From: Chrysoperla carnea
Taxonomy: Eukaryota; Arthropoda; Insecta; Neuroptera; Chrysopidae
Assembly (NCBI RefSeq): GCF_905475395.1
Contig: NC_058341.1
Coordinates: forward strand, 36,967,501-37,031,500
Reading direction: 5' to 3'
DNA: 64,000 bases
The notes under the pieces were generated by a model that saw only the letters and a program-made list of their open reading frames with translations, had not been told where the DNA came from and did not search any database. The stretch's first letter is position 1; every line of letters starts with the position of its first letter. Shown in pieces: positions 59,315-64,000 of this stretch. A program made the translations under genes and the position numbers.

Positions 59315-62147
59315 ATGTGGAATATAACGAAAAACACACTTTCTTGTATACCAAAAAATGTTCGAAGTATTAAATTTAGAGTAAGCATTTTTTTTTAAAT
59401 ATAGTTATCCTTGTTACTACAATTATTTAATTTTCAACTTTAAAAAATCATTTTGTTGAGGAAGTTTTTAATAAGTCTTTCGATACAAGGTTTCTTGAAA
59501 AAGTTTTATAACGCGTTCATAAACTTTTAAGAATTAACCATATTTTGCAGATTTATTAAAAAGATTTTAATATTCTTATTTTTATAGTATGGACCAACCA
59601 AAAATCTTAAAACAACAAGTACGGATTTCGTTCAAAATAATTCAACAACAGAACCATTACATCCAGGATTAAAAGAAATGAAATGGGTGAATGAGTTAAA
59701 TTATTTTAAAGAACAAAAATATGATATCTTACCTATATATAGGGTATTAAATCATTCAGGAGAAATTATTCAAGAGACTGAAAATCCGAATTTACCTAAA
59801 AATACGTTGGTGAAAATGTATCAAAAAATGGTTTTACTAGCTAATATGGATATTATTTTATTTGAATCTCAAAGGCAGGGACGAATCTCATTTTATATGA
59901 CGAATACAGGCGAAGAAGGGGTTCAAATAGGTATATTTAATTGTTGTTAATAATTTAATTAATTATTTCCACAAATGAAACCGAATTTTGTTTGTTGCAA
60001 AAACCGACATCCAAAAAACCTTGCTTATTCGATACCGAAATTAAGTTATTCGTACTAAATTACTCACAGAATCGTTAAAAGATCAAGGGTTTCTATTTAT
60101 TTTTAAGAAGTCTTAATTCTTACGGCGTACTCCAAAAAAAAAACCGCTAAAAGTGTGTTTCGGAAATTCATGAAACTTTACAAGGTTAATTTTAGCCCCA
60201 AAAATACAAAAATCAAGTTTATTTAACTATTGAATGAGTATAGCTATTCTATGTATTGTGGCTAGGTTGTTCGTAATTAGTAACTTCCTTACTTTTTGAA
60301 GTGAACAATTTTCCCAATGGATTATGAACAATTTCTCTAGACTCGTTGTGCGAAAATTAGAACTTAAGAAATAAAAAAATATAACAATCAACAAATTCCA
60401 ACAAGCATTTCTCATTGTTATTTTTATATTTGTTGAAAAAAAGAAAACTTTTTATTATCTCTTTTAAGGGATCAGAGCATCAAACTCTTTAAAATTCTAA
60501 AAGTTAAGGAAGGTTTACAGATCATTTTTTGGATCTAAAATGATTCAAAACTTCTCCAATACTAAAATAATGTAATTATGATCACTTTTATCTTTTAATT
60601 TATACATCTTTAAGCGTCTCTGTGTAACTTTTTTTATCATTGCTTATGAAAACTTTTACAATTTAGGATGTGTAGCAGCATTAAATTTTGATGACTTAGT
60701 ATTCGCGCAATATCGCGAAACTGGAATTCTAATGTATCGAGGTTACACAGTACAAAATTGTTTGGATCAATGCACGGGAAATATTGATGATAAATGTACA
60801 AAAGGTCGACAAATGCCAGTACATTATGGTTCAAAAGAATTAAATTATGTTGTTGTTTCAAGTCCATTAGCCACACAAATACCACAAGCTGTTGGTGCCG
60901 CATACACATTTAAAATCCAAAAATTGGATAAAATTAGTTGCGTATTTTGTGGAGATGGTAGTGCATCTGAAGGAGATTTTCATGCTGGTCTAAATTTTGC
61001 TGCAACATTAAATGCACCTGTTATTTTTGTATGTCGTAATAATGGTTATGCTATTTCAACAAAAGTTAATGAACAATATGCGGGAGATGGAATTGCTGCT
61101 CGAGCACCTGGTTATGGAATTCATGTGATTCGTGTAGATGGAAATGATATATTTGCTGTATATAATGTTATCAAGTATGCCAGGGAATATGCACTTAAAC
61201 ATAATAAACCAGTTTTTATTGAAGCAATGACATACAGGTAAAAAAAGTCGACTTCCGACACCTCAACTGAGTTTAAGGCAGGATTATTATGGGTCTAGAG
61301 TCAAGCATAGTATTTTAGAGTTATTTCAGAATGACTGGAAATTTGAAATGATGTTTAAGGGAACCTGGAAAATATTTACATGCACGGAAAGTTTGAAATT
61401 GATGGAAGTTTATTAAGGGCAATAATTAAATAAGAAAATAATTGATAATAAATGCCAAAATATTTTTATCCGACACTCAATAAAGCAGGGAGGGTATACG
61501 TCGTTCGACATCTTGCAAATTGCAATTTTTAAGGTTTCGGGCAATGTATATCTTTTTTGTTCAATTATTTATTTATTTGAATATCATCTTCAATGAATAT
61601 TCATCAATTTTTCGTTTTAGATTGATCCCAGTTATTAGGCTACATTGGATACCGGGGTCACCCTAATTATGTTTTCTCTGCTTCGATTAGTGTCATTAAT
61701 TTTAGACTTAGCAATATTATTATTTTTTAGGGTGGGCCATCATTCAACTTCTGACGACAGTTTAGCATATAGAGATGCAAATGAAATTGAACAATGGTCC
61801 GAAAAAGGAATAGTTGGAGGACCAATTAAAAGGTTACGAAAGTATTTGGAGAAAAAAAATTTTTGGGATGATGAAACAGAGAAAAAATATCAAACTGAAT
61901 GTCGTAAAAATATATTATCAGCTTTAACAAAAGCTGAAAATAAATTAAAACCAAATTGGAGAGAAATGTTCGGGGACGTTTATCACAAAATGCCAGAACA
62001 TTTACGGTAAAATATAACTTAAAATTCAGTTTAATATAAACTAGTATACAATTTTTGTTTGTAAATTTCAGGGAACAAATGAAAGAAATGGAAAATCATC
62101 TTAAAAAATATGAAAAGTATTATCCTGTTGATCAGCATGCTAAATAA
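59315..62147 (+). CDS. BCKDHA: branched-chain 2-oxoacid dehydrogenase E1 subunit alpha
   Basis: Mitochondrial matrix, thiamine-diphosphate-dependent subunit that decarboxylates the 2-oxoacids of Val, Leu and Ile and works with E1-beta, E2 and E3. Exons 59315-59380, 59588-59930, 60667-61237, 61731-62006 and 62072-62147 give 443 residues (human 445); all junctions keep frame. Exon 1 is a basic, hydroxylated presequence ([20 protein letters not shown]). Core motifs: [50 protein letters not shown] with RNNGYAIST (ThDP/Mg site) and [12 protein letters not shown]. The loop GHHSTSDDS holds the serine phosphorylated by BCKDH kinase in mammals. It ends YYPVDQHAK, matching the human YPLDHFDK tail. A poly(A) signal AATAAA is at 62517. 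Starts divergently from Pez. Confidence 0.95.
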
Positions 62148-63116
62148 TTTTTATCTTGAACATCAAATTCAATAATGTATATACTGATACTTAAAAAAAG
62201 GGAGTAACTCTCAAATACCAAAGACTCTGTTTACATGATTCACATCACTAATAAATCTTTAATTGGGACCATTGTATAAATTTAATTAGGATTTTAATGT
62301 AATTTTTATACCTACTGTTATACGAATTTAATGTAAAATGTCATTTAGTCTTGTATTTACACCAAGGCTAACCACGCACAGTTCTAGTGCATCAAATCGG
62401 TGGGGCATCTTGTTCGTAAGAACCTAAGTTAACACAATTTGTATATAAAATAGTGAAATGATTAAAATTGCAATTTAGAAACGTTTAAAAAAATAGTATG
62501 GTATGCCCAACAGCTAAATAAAAATTTTAAAATATTATTACAAACTTGTTTTTTTACGTCCTTATTTTTCACATTCAACCGCTATAATATAAAAATGCAA
62601 TTTTTTGCCTATATTACCAAATTATCATTTATATTATGAATCGATCGCCAGATTTCACATAAAAATCACCAGTTACGAAAAAACCTCGCGTTAGGATTTA
62701 AGCAGCCGCAACTCAATAGAATACTCTCTCCTATAATGTATTTAACAAAATTTAAAAAACCCCTATGTGCGATTTTTCCTTGTATTTCTCTAATCCGATT
62801 TTCTTGAAACATAGCTAAGATCGACCTTCATTAAATAAGTTTTCAAAAAAATTAAAGCCGGTCAAACCTGCCGCAATTAAATAATCCTATTTTTTTGTTT
62901 GGTTTGATTCGGTTAATATACGATTTTTTATAAATTATTTTATTTTTGAAAACTTATATTACAATTCTTTTACAAATTTGTGTTTTTTTCTAATTATATA
63001 ATAGTTTATGCCTTCTTAAAAAAGAAATTTATACAAATTTTTAATCATTACACATCTTGTAACGTATCAGGACTTTGAATTGTGCCGGCATTCTGTATAG
63101 GCCGGGTGGGTTCTTG
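62148..63116. other. 3' flank of BCKDHA and of the minus-strand proline-rich gene
   Basis: Contains the BCKDHA 3' UTR (poly(A) signal near 62517) and, converging, the presumed 3' UTR of the next gene. No exon or element otherwise recognised. Confidence 0.45.
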
Positions 63117-63344
63117 TCATGTTGGTGGCGGATAATATGGTCGAACAGGCGCAGGTGTAAAATATGACGCTCCAACAACTGCTGGATAATGTCCTGGTGC
63201 ACCAACAAATGACGCGTAAACACCTGGTGGCGCTGATGTTGGTGGCGGTTGACTCATATGAGGTGGTGGGGGCGCTTGATTCATGTGCGGTTGTACTGGT
63301 GGTGGTCCAGCTAAATGTGCATTTGGCGGTAAATGAGGAGGAAC
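63117..63344 (-). CDS. last exon of an unidentified proline-rich protein (partial)
   Basis: On the minus strand a TTTTATTTAG acceptor opens a 75-codon frame ending in TGA at 63119-63117. The peptide is Pro/His/Gln-rich and then Pro/Ala/Tyr-rich: NAHLAGPPPVQPHMNQA, APPPPHMSQPPPTSAPPG, and it ends PAPVRPYYPPPT. The base composition is markedly richer in G+C than the flanks, which supports coding. Low-complexity tails of this kind occur in many RNA-binding and splicing proteins, but this exon alone does not identify the gene; the remaining exons would lie beyond 64000. Other frames here are shadows. Confidence 0.6.
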   Translation of the reverse strand, partial: VPPHLPPNAHLAGPPPVQPHMNQAPPPPHMSQPPPTSAPPGVYASFVGAPGHYPAVVGASYFTPAPVRPYYPPPT

Positions 63345-64000
63345 CTAAATAAAAATTAATTTGTTTAAGTAAAATCAAGACGATTTTATTTACCTGCCTA
63401 AATTATTAAGAACAAATAGCTTTTTTTTTCAAAGCATACTTTTAACATAGAAACAAAATAACAAAAATTGGAAATTATTATTAATTTATGTCAAATGATG
63501 GACACAGAGGACTTTTGATCTAGGTGCTAGGGACCCTCTTGCGGTACCCCTCTTTTTGTTATGTCAAATAATAATTTTTGAGAGTTAAAAACGTCACTTT
63601 TTTCATCTACCTAACCTACGACACCAAAAAATGTCATCTGCGTTAAAGAAATTCTGTCAAAAGCCTCTTCCTACAAATTTTGTTTAGAGCTACTGTTTGT
63701 GTTTCGGCGATAAGTTTCAATATAAAGCTATACAGAGTGGCCATTAAAACTTTTTCTCAGTTTTTAGATTTTCTAAAATAATTAGAGTCCAAAAGCCACG
63801 AAAATTCAACCTTCAATCACCAGGCAAATATTTTCTTAGATATTGCATTAATTATGCTTGGTATATAAAGAAATTGTAGTTAAAAAATGAAAAATCGTCC
63901 AAATGAAGCCCTCTATTTTGGAGTGATTTTCGACAGTATACTGATTTTTACTGATAATTCTCGATTTTATCTTGTTTGTGGCCACTTTGGCGTATACAAC
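63345..64000. other. intron of the proline-rich gene or intergenic DNA
   Basis: No exon seen. Near 63760-63810, TTTTCTAAAATAATTAGAGTC followed by CCAAAAGCCACGAAAATTCA weakly resembles the repeat at 54890. Confidence 0.35.

Overview
The window is AT-rich nuclear DNA from an animal, almost certainly an insect. Genes are split by short GT-AG introns, intergenic DNA is packed with small DNA transposons, fold-back elements and tRNA-headed SINE-like repeats, and the protein sequences are of arthropod type. The insect order cannot be settled from the sequence. There are no prokaryotic operons, CRISPR arrays or rRNA genes, and I recognised no LTR retroelement or virus-derived element.

Region by region: (1) 1-4.1 kb is repeat DNA containing a 1.8-kb element with near-identical 573-bp terminal inverted repeats. 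(2) 4.7-15.5 kb holds two divergent housekeeping genes sharing a 292-bp gap: taspase-1 (minus strand) and a WDR6/Trm734-type WD40 protein (plus strand). I could rebuild both exon by exon. (3) 15.5-27.1 kb has no recognisable gene. It holds nested MITEs, fold-backs, a tandem tRNA-headed SINE and a dead hAT transposase. (4) 27.1-44.0 kb carries four tandem four-exon genes of the SMP-30/regucalcin family (insect regucalcin/luciferin-regenerating-enzyme type). They form two young pairs, and a broken exon copy lies inside the last one. (5) 44-49.4 kb is gene-free repeat DNA. (6) 49.4-58.7 kb is the nine-exon FERM-tyrosine phosphatase Pez (PTPN14/PTPN21 class, minus strand). An unrecognised basic, Gln/Asn-rich, probably secreted protein gene lies on the opposite strand inside its first intron. 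(7) 59.3-62.1 kb is the five-exon mitochondrial branched-chain 2-oxoacid dehydrogenase E1-alpha gene. (8) 63.1-63.3 kb is the last exon of an unidentified proline-rich gene (minus strand).

The single-copy genes are metabolically unrelated: nuclear protease, tRNA wobble methylation, Hippo-linked phosphatase, amino-acid catabolism. They do not form a pathway; the only functional cluster is the regucalcin array. Points that most repay a second look: the regucalcin expansion with an AG acceptor touching every start codon; the unknown nested gene, whose apparent signal peptide is split by a TAG; the long-TIR element with ordered internal subrepeats; and the altered WPD and signature loops of the Pez phosphatase. 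All gene models come from manual reading of splice sites and reading-frame continuity; homology statements rest on recalled family sequences, not on searches.
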